Shown piece by piece: positions 12,390 to 59,112 of a stretch of DNA of 64,000 bases. Position numbers and translations under genes: made by a program. Source of the DNA: Limnoperna fortunei (Eukaryota > Mollusca > Bivalvia > Mytilida > Modiolidae); assembly GCA_944474755.1 (NCBI GenBank), contig OX104114.1:23459220-23523219 (forward strand), written 5' to 3'. Each line of letters starts with the position of its first letter. Position 1 is the stretch's first letter. The notes under the pieces are model-generated. The model was not told the origin of the DNA and searched no databases. It was given only the letters and a program-made list of their open reading frames with translations.

Positions 12390-12754
12390 TAACTTTGTCG
12401 GCTTCCCAGTGCTCGACCCACAGAGCAGCCAATCGCGTCTCTGGGAGGCGGATAGGGGGAGACCCTCTCGTTGAGGGCCTGTCAGTTCATAATACGCAAA
12501 GCCTGGCCGCGGACCGTAGTGGGTAACGTGTTTGGAGGGTGCCACGATCCGTGCACGAGAAAAACCCCTTTGTAGATTTCGAAAAAGAGTATGCTCATTG
12601 TAGCCGCCACGAAAGGCTAAATTTTCCGCCCCTACCCAATACTCCATAATGTTCCATGAGCAGTCAAAATTGTTCCCCGTGTCCAATACCCTTTATAGCT
12701 GAAATACTGCTCACTGGACGTAAAGCTAACATACAATCAATCAATCAATCAATC
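12390..12754 (+). mobile_element. SINE-like element, family B, ending in (AATC)n
   Basis: About 365 bp, with a body starting near TCCCAGTGCTCGACCCAC and a 3' end ATAGCTGAAATACTGCTC followed by a short gap and then AATC repeats to 12754. Three further copies lie in the opposite orientation at 26086, 49039 and 56325. The 3' end resembles that of the tRNA-like SINE (family A), which suggests that both use the same LINE machinery. The 135-codon open frame on the minus strand here is antisense to the element and is broken in the other copies. Confidence 0.8.
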
Positions 12755-12784
12755 GGATTGTCACTTTCATGTTCAATATGGGGA

Positions 12785-13140
12785 GGGGTTTTTTTTGTTT
12801 GTTTATGTCCCGCCACGAAAGTTTGGTGACATATAGCTTTTCTGTCTGTCCATTCGTTCGTCCGCCCACCTCAGGTTACCTTTGCGTTGAATTTTTTTTT
12901 ATGAAGATGATTTCACGTCTTCGTGAAACTTGGTACACACTTACACCACATGAACATAATGTGATCTTTATACAGGAAAGATTGTGTCGCCGAGACGCAT
13001 TTTCTTGTTTAATTTCGTTGTATTTGCTTATTTTGAAGATTAGACTATTATGTAACACTTTTCTTATCACACCGTTATCAATCATACATGTATGTATACG
13101 TTGTTGTTCAGTTTTGACAGATGATGGTGGCTATTCATCA
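12785..13140 (+). repeat. Hairpin-headed repeat remnant
   Basis: It begins with a stem-loop (TATGTCCCGCCACGAAAG...GTGACATATA) followed by CTGTCTGTCCATTCGTTCG and an AT-rich body. The architecture matches other repeats in the window at 17601, 36358, 36650, 38129, 44380 and 63941. The 141-codon open frame that covers it is probably incidental. Confidence 0.55.
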
Positions 13141-14102
13141 ATTTACCCCAAGCAAAAGCAAATCACTCGTAACCGATTAACTTTTTTCATTTGAACATTT
13201 ATATGTACGTGTTTTATTCCACAAGGCGAATTTAACGTGAGATATAGGGACCGGTAAAAAATAATTGGTTGGTTGGGACCGGTGCATTTCAGATTATCAG
13301 GTTTTAAAATGTACATGTCCTATCTCCTTAACATACATACATCAGATGTGTCATAAAAAAGTTGATGTCCTATCTAGCGAATAATTGTATGGTTACAATT
13401 CAGTACTTATGTTTGTTAAACAAATTGTGCGATTACAGTATCATTGGTTTTGAATAAAAACGTCAAAAAAATGTTTTTTTCATTAATGATATTGTTATGA
13501 AAAATAACTTGCTCCTATCAGTGCTGAAAATAACAAAACCTGGAGTCCCATATATATGCCAGCATAAAAAGTATGTGTCCCACCCCAATAAATATTGACC
13601 GGTCCACTACCATACAAATGATGTCTACAAATAATACATATAAGAATTTACATGTAAATATATATTATATAGTTTTCTCTGCTCAAATGGTTCATTCATT
13701 TCAATATTTATATTTCTGTATAAAATAAGAAAAAGAAAATCCGTTTATAAATGTTACGTTACATTGGACGTCAATACACAAAACCCGACAGGACCTTGAT
13801 CTTTCAGTCTGTGAACTTTTGACCTGCAGATTGTTGACCTCTTTCCACTTTTAGTTGTTTTAATGGGTCACAGCAACAAATAACGACGATTTTATATATT
13901 AAAAACCATTAGCATTCATATGTGTTGCTATTAAATGAATGATGTTCATAATATATCGTTTATTATGTCGGCAATGATGCGTGAACTTCTTTAGTGAATT
14001 TTTGCAGGGCATTGTGGGTAAACCTGTATTTAACAAAGTAGGGCAAGTTACCCTCTGTTTACAAATCTACTCGCTGGAACCATTTCTGGTGAAAACGCCA
14101 GT
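13141..14102 (+). promoter_or_regulatory. 5' flank and likely 5' UTR of RXR
   Basis: No other gene is visible. The 100 bp before the RXR start codon should include 5' UTR, but no transcription start can be fixed from sequence and no clear TATA box stands at a suitable place. GGACCGGT-like motifs at about 13249, 13277 and 13599 could be the ends of a decayed MITE. The start codon at 14103 has A at -3 and G at +4. Confidence 0.4.
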
Positions 14103-39969
<25,867 letters not shown>

Positions 39970-42900
39970 GAATCGCTTCATTTTAATGCAGCATATAAGA
40001 AGGTGGAAGTCAGTCAGGGCTGAGAAGGCTGGCTAAGACCCGGTGTGGTTCTGAAAAAAAAAACAACATTCTGTCAGGCTGCTTCATCGTGGTATCATGT
40101 ATTGTATAAATTTTGTCACACACTCACTCACTGTTCAGCGGGTTATTTTTGACGGGTTTCTATTTTGGGCTGTTTTATATTGTAAATGTGCTGACACATT
40201 TAGAACGTTTCTCTCTGTTGTTATTGTCAGCTTGATATATTAATTGTTTTTAAGATTAGTTTAAGAACTTATTGCGAGTAATGTACAAGAGGTCCTCAAT
40301 AATAATCATATCATGTGTATTTTGTTTTAGAAACAAATATTCCCGACATGTTTATTCAGCTTAATTTTACTTTAGTGTTTGTGAGTTTTACTTTTAGTCC
40401 CAGACTTGGCATTCACAGGTTGATAAGATATGTTACATCCCTTTGGCAGCAGTCTGTTCTCTCTCTCTGTGTTTGTATTCTTTATAAGCAGATCTCATGA
40501 ATGTTTTTTTTATGCCTTTGATTTAAAAAAATGTTAATCAATTTGCATACATTAAGTTGTCATGGTAGGAAATAGTTACTAAAACATTTTTTTCAATCCA
40601 TGAATTATTTCAATTTTTTATCATTTGATATATATTGTAATTTTTCTAGAAATTTCAGCAAATTGTAATGAAATTGAATAGGTCAACGATGGTATGTACA
40701 AAGTACAAATGAACCGATTTAAATATTTAGAATCAAGACCACCATGAGAAATAAATGTTATACTGAGCTCATTTTTATTGCATACTTGGGGTCTTCCTTG
40801 CTTCATGTTCCTTTCTTTTCGTAGAGGTGTACAACCTCCATATGAAACATGAGCGGGAGATTTTTGAATTTTTTAGTAAACTAATAGAATTAAATGCAGC
40901 ATATTGTTTGGGAACAATTATTTACTATATTTTTTAACACTTATTCTTGGTGTACTGTATACATGAAGGTGACATGACTCTTACAGTTTCTGTTTACGAC
41001 CTTTAAAATCTACTTTCATTTTAGGTTAATTTAAATGCTTTCTACAAATAGATATCTGTCTGTGATCTGTGATATATGGATGAAGTGCTTGTGTATTATG
41101 CAAAAATTGTTTATTATATGTTTGTTTACATATGTGATACCAACAGCATAGACATGATTGAATTGAAATTATCAAAACAATTAGGAATAAATTGTTACAG
41201 ATTTTAGCATTGATTTAGAAAAGATCTATACTTCATACATGGAGATGTAAATGATTGGATTTTATTTTAGGTAACAAGAACTTTAAATTAGATTTCTGTT
41301 GTCATTAAAGATTTAAAATAGCTTCAATATCTTAACATACGTTTTCTGTGGAAATTATGGTTTAGGTGTAAATTCTTGTTTTGTATCCCTGTGCATTAAA
41401 ATTAAAACTATTTTGTTGCAACTTAAGTTTTTTCAGTGTCTATGTTTTGACAAATTTAGACTTTTAGTTCAGGGTGTTCCAACCCCAAAATAAATGCCTT
41501 GAAGGGGGGAGGGATAAAGTAAATTTTAGCTATGAACTTTGTTAACATATATACCCTGTAAAGACAAATTATGTTAGAACTTCAAATTATTACTGGCCCT
41601 TGCCACCCCTCCTAAGTATTTTTTTTAGAAGAAGCCCCAGTGTAATAAAACATTAAACTTGTTGATTACTTGTCATCACATGTTTTACTTGTACATGTAT
41701 ATAATTGATTTGTACAAAGATACATCTTTAGCTGTAGAAACATTAAATTGTCCATTTAAAAAATGTTCGACATAATTGTCTCGTACTTATAAAAATCAGA
41801 AAGTGCTGTTGTTTTTTTAATGAATTCACTTTTTCTTTAATATTATTAGTAATGGATTTTAAACCTGAATACACATAGATATGTAACGTAGATTTTTTGT
41901 ATAAATGTAGAATGTTTGTTTTCAACAGTTTTTTATCTAGCCAAATAAATAACAACACATCAGGTTAAAAGGATTCAAATAATTCATTATTAAAAATTCC
42001 CTTTGTACAGTATTATTCTTCAGTGTTAGTGTAACAGTGTGACGATGCTGTGTACACCAAAACCTTCTCAAATCACTTGATTGCAGTATATATAATTGTT
42101 TTGTTTTGTTTACCTTGCAACATCATTTCTCATGGATGAAATCTTTTCAGAGCAGCTACGAGTTAATTAATTTTTGTTGATGCTCAATTTGTCCATGCAA
42201 ATAAAGTATGTATTTCTGTGATCTTTGTAATGTTTTAGACAGAACGATGCCTTTAATCATGTAGTCGAAGTGCTTTTAAAAAATCTTGATTAGTTAATGT
42301 ATTGATTACCTTTATCTTACCTTTATCAATACACAGTTTTTTGTTTGATGTTCCCTTACACTGTGGATAACTTTAAACAACTGTCCCATTTATGTCATTT
42401 AGGCAAACTTAGTTTAGTATACTTGAAATGTGTCCTACGAAATTTCAATTTAAATTATCTAATAAATTAACTAGATTTAATATGAATAACACAGACATGA
42501 TTAATTATCTTAAACAGTGAAACTATAGAATTGTCCTCAAAACAATGTGTCATCAATTCTATTACATGTTGATTTTCATGATTGGCATATTGCATCGATT
42601 GACACATGTCACATCAAAACATAGAACTTTTCACAGTTGTTTGGCAGTAATAGTTGGTGACCATATTTATGTTTGGAATGAAATAATAAAACTACTGTAT
42701 TTGCACTGGTATTTGTTCATATGATTTAAATTGTGATAAAAGTGTAACTGCTAAAATACTTGTAAGGATAGGGCAATTTTCTTTTACTTTAAGTGTGCTT
42801 TTGCTTTGGAGACTTACCTTAAAATGTCTTACAATCAGATGGAATAAAGTTTTCATAGTTGAACTGCTAGATGCATGGAACTTTTTAGGATGGCAAGTTC

Positions 42901-44379
42901 AAACTATAGTTCATACATTTTAATATTCCTGTTAACCTTCTGTAGTTTACAAACAGTTTTTAACTGATGCAGCAGATAATTCTTTTAAACATGACTGCCT
43001 TGAGGAATACATGTTTCTGATTGGCTTAAAATTTTGATAATGCCCTACTCTTAAACTTTAAAGCTTGCTAGATTGTAAATGTTTGTAAGATTGAAGTATA
43101 TGTACTTGTTTCCAGAGATTTCTGATTTAATGCTAATAGGATAAAAAAAATAAAAATTGGTAATTGAATCAATAATTGATGTGTTTTAAGGGCACTTCAA
43201 AAATTATATTGGATACACCTGCCTTCTAAGATAGCTCAAATTACTAAAAAGAAATTGCATTTGTTCATTCCATGTCTGACAGGTAAACAATGTGAGATTT
43301 TCCAGGATTTCAGTTGTGTGTTCCATAAATTTACTTTTTTAAAATCGTTTAATGGAAGCCATGTACTGTCAACATTTGTAGAACTGTAAACTTGTTAAGG
43401 ATTTCAATTAGATTTCCTGTGCAATCAATTTTACACCATAATATGATCTTTTTTGTGTGATTTTAATTCTGTATTTATTTAGTGGATAAAAGCAAAACTT
43501 GACAAGTACAATGTTAAATAATTATTGACTATTGGGTTCATTTCAATGAATTCAATATGAATGCTGCTAGTTCATTTTTGTGATAGAATATAAATAAAGC
43601 AACATGCACAAAATCATGTAAGAATTATGAATTGTTAGAGATATTATTGAAGCTTGTTAACGGCTTTGGTAAGTGCTATGTAAATACATTTAGTTGTAGA
43701 TTGTTTTATGAAATTTTATTTTACTATTATGGAGAGATATATTTTATCATTGTATATATGACATTACTATATAATTGTCGGGTTTATGTGTTAGTTAACA
43801 TAGCTTCAAAACTTATGGGGAGTGCTACGTTTTTCATTGTACTGTCAAAATCCAATGATATATCAGATATTGCTAGAATAAATTAAGACAATGACCATTT
43901 TTGTTTTATTTGCCTGCTTGAAGAGAAAAGTATTTGTAGCTTGTAGCCAAGCCAATGACTGCCTTATACAAGTCTTTAGGCTAACTATATCATTATTGAT
44001 GTTATTTTTCAGCCAAGTGAAATATGATGCCAAATTTGTGAAGAGTAAATCAGTTTCACGACTATCTAGAATGTCTAGATTAAGTAATTACAGGAAGTGA
44101 CCAAAGTATATAAATTAAGTACTAATTTTTATGTCCAGCTTTGAAAAAATTTTGAGCATACTAAATACCCTTGTTGGTCTGTGGAGATCGAGGTGAATAA
44201 CTTGTCCGTCTATTACAGTTTTAGTGCTAGAGCATTTTAATTTTGTAAAATGTTTGTAAACATAATGGAGGCTTCAAGGAATTTATTTTTGGTCTGGTTA
44301 CATGAAGTGCAAACCCTAGTTATTTCATGGTTAAGGTTTGTGGGAAGGCGGGCAGTTTAGAGGGGGTACCTGTTTTAAG
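39970..44379 (+). other. RXR 3' UTR and downstream DNA
   Basis: The stop is at 39967-39969. The 3' UTR must start here, but its end cannot be fixed; AATAAA-type signals occur at several points (for example near 41489 and 43592). AT-rich, with no second gene. An acceptor-like TTTTTCAG near 44011 followed by a short open frame to 44100 was considered a terminal exon but lacks partners. Confidence 0.5.
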
Positions 44380-46030
44380 CTCACCTGACCCGATGGGCCA
44401 TGTCAGCTATTGTCATCTCTTTGTCTGTCGTCTGTAAACTTTTTACTTTTCTTCTTTGAAAACACTTGGCCAGTCGAAATCAAACTTGATCAGAATGTTT
44501 ACTGGATGGACCTTTACCAAGTTATTAGCTCACTTGACCTGAAGGGTCATGTGAGCTATTGCCATCACTTGGCGTTAACTTTTCTTTGAATATCTTCTCC
44601 TCCAAAACCACTGAAGGGATTGCTTTGAAACTTTGCACACATCATCATTAAAGTGTCCTCTTCCAAGTTTGCACAAATCATGGCCTCACACCAACATGGC
44701 TGCCATGGCTAAAAATAGAACAGGGGGGTCAAAATACAGTTTTTGGCTTAGAAAAAGTTCAAAAAGTATAACAAATACAGGAAAACCGAAGAGACCTTCC
44801 TTCTTCAGCATCAGAAGGTCTACAAAACACTCCATTGGGTCAAAGTTGTATGACGACTCCTTGTAGGAGTTATTGCCCTTCAAATGTCGAAATTGATGAT
44901 TTTTGCCTCAAAATCTTCAAAATTATTAGAACTAGAGAAAAAGTTAGCATTTCTTAATTGTTCTGCTCTATGAGGGCTACAAAAATGACTTGGAGTCAAG
45001 ATTGTCTGATGAACCGTTTAGGACTCCTTGAACATTTTTTTTAATCAATTTTAATTGATTTTAAAAAATCTCCTCTTTAACCAATGAAAGGACTGCTTTG
45101 AAACATTGCACACATCATCTTTAGGATGTCCTCTACAAAAATTGTGCAAATCATGACAGCTGACTACCTACATAGCTACGTTGGCTTAAAATAGAAAATG
45201 GGGGGGGGGGGGTCAAGAGAGTTATCGGTTAAAAAAGTATAACAGGTACAGCAAATTAGAAGTGAACCTCCCTTAAGCATCAAAAGCTCCTCCTTATAGG
45301 AGTTATTTCCCTTAAAAGGTCAAAATGAATGACTTTTGCCGAAGTGTTGGGCAATTACTTATAGGAAAGAAAGCTGGATAAAAAGGGTTGTTTGGTTTCA
45401 GGTTAATGTGAGCGATACAGGCTCCTGGGAACCTCTAGTTGTTTTTTATTCTGATTTTAAAACCAATATGGCTGTAAGGGTTTATATGTTTTTATGCCAA
45501 TCAGAAATTTAAATATGGCCAACATCAAAGGAATTATTTAACACGGGACCATACGGGAAAAATTTTAAAAGGCTTCTCCTGTGAAACCATTTAACTTATC
45601 GAAACAAAAGTTATAGGGAATATTTATCGGATAATCCTCTACCAATTTTTCTATGCTAATAAGACAGTAAAAATAGCCATTACCATTATAGACCTAGTTT
45701 AACAGAGGACTCTGTTTTCAAATGCCATCCTGAAACCAAACAAGCTGATTTAAGCCGTATTGTCGCATGGTTCTCTTGAATGTGTATGCTTGCTTATTCG
45801 ATTTGATGACGGCTGCAATTGAAGGCATTAGTTTAACATTGAAACGTTAAAATATCTTCCCATCTGATACTATTGAACCTGTTGAAACCAAACAGCATCA
45901 TGATTCATTGGATGGTTTCAACAAAGAAAATGTTATTTATGCCAGTAGAAAATTAGTACTTTGTTTAACATCAGGGAAATGTCTTCGTTGTCTATATAAA
46001 TCAGATGAGCGATACAGGCTCTAGAGAGCC
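44380..46030 (+). repeat. Hairpin-headed repeats, two nested starts
   Basis: Two heads of the AGCTCACnTGACC type begin at 44380 and 44527; the second is a good stem-loop (AGCTCACTTGACC...GTGAGCT). The bodies repeat phrases such as AGGACTGCTTTGAAAC and CTTTGAAACTTTGCACACAT. 45430-46030 is a more decayed stretch of the same kind, ending GAGCGATACAGGCTCTAGAGA. A G run lies at about 45199-45211. Confidence 0.65.
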
Positions 46031-46223
46031 TCTGGTGTATCTACAACTGTCAGTCCAGATTCTTGAAACTTGATAGAAAGATTGCAAACGCATTTTAGTT
46101 GTACGCCTGATCTCATGAAATTGTTCGAGGAAAAAAAAGGGTACCTATTTTATGTGATAAACTTCTACAGCTTTCAACAACTGGTTTAGATTCCTAAAAC
46201 TCCAAAAATAGATTGCTTACATA

Positions 46224-46606
46224 TTGAACTTATGCACCTTCCGTTATGGATTAATCGGGGATTTTTTTTACCATTTTCCTGCCTGTTGCAACAACATCCG
46301 TTATGTCGTTTGCAGTCAAACCAAGGTAATGCAAGTTATACCTTTATATGTACACAAAAGCCCATTCTATGTTGAATTGTACAGAAATCATAAAAAAGCT
46401 TCTAAATTTCGATGACCAGGATCGAGGGTGCAACTGGTTTAAAACACTTTACTGCCTTCAAAAAGGAGTCTTCCGAGTTGGACAAATACACTTTCGAACT
46501 CGAAGGTTTAACATTAGGAGGAAGGCGGTGTTTTAATTGTAACATGGTAATTAACAAGAAGGGAGGAGAATATTATGGTGCAACCGATATTTGCCCAGTC
46601 AAATAA
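46224..46606 (+). other. Possible small coding remnant
   Basis: Overlapping open frames end at 46415, 46536 and 46606. The last (64 codons from 46412) reads HFTAFKKESSELDKYTFELE and later RCFNCNMVINKKGGEYYG, with balanced composition unlike the AT-rich noise nearby. No family recognised. It could be an exon of an unseen gene, a pseudogene or chance. Confidence 0.25.
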
Positions 46607-46706
46607 ATAGTTGATATTCGAATTAGTTCTATCGTTTCGCTGGGAAATCAAAATCAAATTTGACATAATTAAGGCGGATCTTTTCTATGCATCATTTTTT
46701 CTAATT

Positions 46707-46808
46707 GTAGTTGGTTATTGCGTGGCTGTTTTTTTCGTAAGTAGTTGGTTATTGCGTGGCTGTTTTTTTCGTAAGTAGTTGGTTATTGCGTGGCTGTTTT
46801 CCGTAAGT
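46707..46808. repeat. 34-bp tandem repeat, 3 copies
   Basis: Units GTAGTTGGTTATTGCGTGGC... start at 46707, 46741 and 46775. The first two are identical and the third loses a few Ts. No spacers. Confidence 0.92.
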
Positions 46809-46849
46809 TTAACAACCACACGCGACCTTTCATGCAATATTATCCAAGA

Positions 46850-47072
46850 GTTTAAATTCTGTTAACACTGAGGTTGCAGGTTCGAATCTCATTTTCGGTA
46901 AGGTGATCTCGACTCCAATCTTAATTTCTAGGATTGCCAGTTTTCCTATCGAACATCGGGGTTTTCTCCGAATCTCCGGCTTCGTCCTCCAATAAAAACA
47001 GGACGCCATGATTTAGCTGTAAAATTGCCGAGAGTGGCGTTAAACACCATTTCAACAAGAAAACATCTAGTT
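46850..47072 (+). mobile_element. SINE family A, 5'-truncated
   Basis: Contains the B-box-like GGTTCGAATCTCA, then GGATTGCCAGTTTTCCTA, GGACGCCATGATTTAGC and GGCGTTAAACACCA with a CAA-rich tail. The head before the B box is short or lost. Confidence 0.8.
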
Positions 47073-47749
47073 TATTCAATGATTATATAAGCGTTTATTC
47101 CGAGTATCTTATAATCATTAACTTATATGTGGCAATGTCGTAAGGTAAGGCACGTTTACTATTGAAATGTTTATTTGGGCCCTACCTGAAATAATTTACA
47201 CCAATTAAAAATGTTACTCGAAGAAACATGTAAACTTCTTTTATCCCTCGGTAAATATTTGCAATCGTATTGTCTGATTCTACTATGATAATTGAAAACA
47301 AGCTGGGTCCTATATTTTACAAAGTTTATGTTTTTTATTCTGGTCTGGTAACCAAGGTAGCTGCCACTGGCAATGCAGGGCTTATTTCATATAAGACTCT
47401 TTAAAATGGCGTGTTTAATTAGTTGTGCTAATCTTTACGTTTATTCAGTATGCTGAATAGCATTGTACAATACATAAACATAAAATGTTTTTATACTTTT
47501 ACAAGAGGAAAGGGATCTAGATAGAAGTGACTCGAACAGTTCCTTAGAAATTGTAAGGGTCTACATTTGACTTAAAATATTTCCAGAGTTACAGAATTCA
47601 AAGTATTTTTGAAGGCAATGTTTTTATGTTAAAATGAAAGTAAACAAGACAAAGAGGTTTGGTTGTAAATTGAGATGAACCAGCAATAAAACGTTGTTTG
47701 GACTTTTGTTGTGTAATTTAAGAATGCAATACAATAGGAATGTCATTTT

Positions 47750-48350
47750 TCTCCCCAGATTTTTGCTTCTAATGTACAGCCAACGGCTAATACATTAGTC
47801 AAACAATCAATGTTGTTTTTGCACACAAAAATGATGTTATTGGGTGCCTTATCTGCTGGGACATCATATTTGGCCGGTTAGGGGCATACTTTTATGGCAA
47901 CGTCAAGGTTGTTTGAACCTAGACGTTGCTTTAGTACTCATGGAGCTTTTCAAAAAGTTGATTGTCTTGAGTACCAATGACCTTACATCTTTAATCCATT
48001 CTGAAAGAACGTCAGTCTCTTTAATTTGTTCTTTCTTGGTCCATTTTCTTTTATATATTCCTCAACAGAATCCATTACAACATTGAAATTGTGTTCCAGC
48101 TAATGGACATTGGTTCACAATGGTTAACGATGCCAAAACATCTCGACGATGCTAAGGTCTCCAGTAATAACGTGGCCTGAAGGACTGTATTTGAAATGAG
48201 ATTTTTCACAACATTCAGTAAGTCGTTGATTTGCAAAGCTCTCCATACTTTTTTGGTATTTAAAGACTTAAGGTGCAATAGTAGAAGCATAGGTGCAAGA
48301 GATGATTCTTGAAATAAGGAACTTTCCAAAAATCTTTATCAACAAATGTT
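47750..48350 (-). pseudogene. Decayed retroelement polyprotein fragment (Penelope-like?)
   Basis: Minus-strand translation, with frameshifts and stops, gives SISWN, KEQIKETDVLSEWIKDVRSL, INFLKSSMSTKATSRFKQP and DVPADKAPNNIIFVCKN. This order resembles the region just before the reverse transcriptase in an abundant bivalve retroelement family; an 'ADK' motif there is also typical of Penelope-like elements. The reverse transcriptase itself is absent. Assignment is from memory of the pattern. Confidence 0.5.
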
Positions 48351-48939
48351 TTCTATTTTTGTGGCTTGTGGGAGATAACGGTCAATAAGGGCTAAATTTG
48401 TGTTTTCAACGTTTTGTAAATTTTTTTTACCAGTTCTAATTGTTATTATTGAAATTTTAAGGATCATTCTGTGTTATTCGAGCAGATTGTTTATATATGA
48501 GCAGAATATGTTTTCACCATTATGACACATAGCTCAATTTTAAAGGGATTAAATCTTGAACTTTTTCATTATGTTAACATATTTTCCTCTGTTTATTTGC
48601 TACCGATATATTTGGGCTGAAAGAGCAGCACGTTGTTGTATTCACTTGAACATGAGACAAACTATATATTGAAATTTACACTTTTTTAAAATCATTTTTG
48701 GCAGTGTTTCTACATTTCCCTTGTTGACTTGAGCGGTGGTATTATATGCTTTGTATGTAGATCCCATGTTTTCTTAGTGTAAAATCTAAGATGGCTGCCA
48801 CAAAATGACTTAGCAGCCGCACTGGTTTGCGGTCTTTTGGTTTACAAGCTCGAATAATACGCTAGACACCCTTCTGGTAACAGTGATTGATTAATTGATT
48901 GGATTCTGCTTTAAGCGATAAGTCAAATGTCCTAGCCAA
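48351..48939. other. Intergenic, nothing recognised
   Basis: AT-rich with no gene. TGATTGATTAATTGATTGG near 48885 looks like a decayed SINE-B edge. Confidence 0.6.
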
Positions 48940-49036
48940 ATGTGTAATTCATTGAATGAAAACGGCGTGTAAATACTAAGATTGTGAGTTTGATCCTGAC
49001 TTGGGGCCAGATGCGTTCGACTCCAACCTATTTGAC
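48940..49036 (+). mobile_element. SINE family A fragment
   Basis: GAGTTTGATCCTGACTTGG and GCGTTCGACTCCAACCTA match the B-box and following body. Head and tail are missing. It abuts the family B copy at 49039. Confidence 0.5.
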
Positions 49037-49038
49037 TT

Positions 49039-49347
49039 GATTGATTGATTGGATGTCTGTTTCACGTCCAGCGAGCAGTATTTCAGCTATATTCAAGACG
49101 GGAACAAGTTAACCAACAATAAATCAACGGTAAATGGGGGTGGGGTGGGTCACAGGTAATACAATTTTGACTGCCCCTGGAAAAGTATGTAGTTTTGGGT
49201 AGGGGCGGAAAATTTAGACTTTTGTAGCGGCTACAATGAGCCTACTCTTTTTTGAAATCTACAAAAGGGGTATTTAGCGAGCAATGAGCGTGGCACTCTC
49301 TAAACTCGTTACCCACTACGGTCCGCGGTCAGGCTTTCCGTATTATG
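49039..49347 (-). mobile_element. SINE-like element, family B, truncated
   Basis: Left end (GATT)n then GGATGTCTGTTTCACGTCC, closely similar to the copy at 26086. It stops at CCGTATTATG (49347), missing about 100 bp of the other end. Confidence 0.85.
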
Positions 49348-50254
49348 GAATCGTGACAGGCTGAAGCCGTGTTGACAAGAAAGGTTGCTAAGCAAGGATA
49401 TCGCACATATTAAGCCACCACGGAGTTAGTAGACCGCTTCGAGTTGATTTTTGCTAGACACATCATTTCAGGATTAACATGAATTCGCACGACGTATGTT
49501 GGTTGAAAAAAACCTGTTTACCCTGTCAAAGCACTTGATCTAACTCATTCTATGGATTTTTTAAAATTTGTTTTCTGTTGTTTTGCAGTGCCTGTAATAA
49601 TAAAAATGTTAGTCTGATAAAAATGTTCTAATGTTCTCGCATCCCTTTTTATATAATCATATACAGCCATATACAATAATGAGAAAATAGTTTTCGTTGT
49701 GTGTGACAAGAAACATAACAGATAAGAAAGTTGTTAGTTCTAAACCCACAACAGCTGAAAACTGGTGGAACTTTGTTCTTCTAAGATAACCTATGAGCTA
49801 ATCATGATATTCCGGACAGTTAAACTGGTATTGTGACAGTAGATTCTCAGACCGTCCTGATACCACGATACAAAAAGTGATAATTTTTTTTTGTAATGCG
49901 TATACATGTACCTTTTGTCCAAAGAGTACGAGTAGTAAGTTATTTAAAAATGATCACCTGCAGGTTAACAACGGGTTTGCGTGTCTAACTTTGGGCATGG
50001 TGTGCTCGATTATAACTAACAAGAATAGATAGACATTTATACCAGTTTGTTTCACACAGAGGCGTTAAGGATGTGTAAAATATAGTTATATAGACCATAC
50101 CTAGTCGTGGTCAAAATAACAAAAAATTTCATCAACCATAAAATTAGTTTCAATTGCAACTGGACAATTAGTCATAGCGCGTCATCCTATTTATTTATTT
50201 ATTTATTTTGCTAACAGTCGATGTCAAAATTTAGATCATAAAAGAGGTATGACG
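49348..50254. other. Intergenic, nothing firm
   Basis: No gene. 49960-50060 has weak family A SINE traces (GGGCATGGTGTGCTCGATT). TTTA repeats occur near 50188-50208. Confidence 0.5.
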
Positions 50255-50699
50255 TTAAGGTTACAATAAACCAACTATTTAACATGGCATCTTCCATATG
50301 GGGTACCTGTATTTAAGATTTTATGCATGAAAATCCTTTAGAGTTAAACCCCCGAAAGCAGCTGCTTGTGTAAGTTGAAATGTTAGACTACATTATTAAC
50401 AAATAAAAAAATATAGGTAGTGCGGCAAAAATGACCGAAAATTTGGGGTGAAAAACCAGCACCGAATGAAACTAATAAACTGTCTACCCTTTTTTAAAAA
50501 AAAGCTTTACTTTCCCGGCTCTTATAAATGTTCCCCCAAATATAGAAGATTTTCAATCAATTATGTTTCTGTTTTTAAGGTTTGCTATTTTCAGAACCCC
50601 AACATCCAATCAGATGCATCCGTGTATTTTCTTCTGATTACTATCTTCAAAAATTTCCCAGTGTAATATAAACAAATAATTGGTTTATTGTAACCTTAA
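50255..50699. mobile_element. TTAA-flanked MITE, 437 bp
   Basis: TTAA at 50255-50258 and 50696-50699 bounds inverted repeats GGTTACAATAAACCAACT and AATTGGTTTATTGTAACC (about 22 bp, one mismatch). The TTAA target is typical of piggyBac and Kolobok transposons. No transposase, so non-autonomous. The right end lies 143 bp before the start codon of the dioxygenase gene, in its probable promoter or 5' UTR. A 72-codon open frame inside has no recognisable features. Confidence 0.85.
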
Positions 50700-50842
50700 T
50701 GATATACTGTCACCTATCGCTGTTATTAGATGGACTGATAATATGTTTATTTAAGAAATCATTTTTGATAACAGAGTTATAAATATTTCATTGTAAACAC
50801 CACTAAGTCACGTAAACAGTGCATTTAACTGATGTGTTAGGG

Positions 50843-59112
<8,270 letters not shown>

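Noticed and set aside
12279..12686. 135-codon minus-strand open frame, with similar peptides at 26096, 26337, 56328 and 56558
   Set aside because: All are the same SINE-B DNA read antisense to its tail. Stops and frameshifts break the frame in the other copies, so similarity reflects the repeat and not a protein.
44012..44100. Terminal exon after TTTTTCAG, ending SRLSRMSRLSNYRK
   Set aside because: No upstream exon in matching phase. Joined to RXR exon 7 it gives a stop after two codons.
50819..50842. Upstream extension of the dioxygenase first exon to a GTG at 50819
   Set aside because: GTG is not a normal animal start; the first ATG in frame is at 50843.
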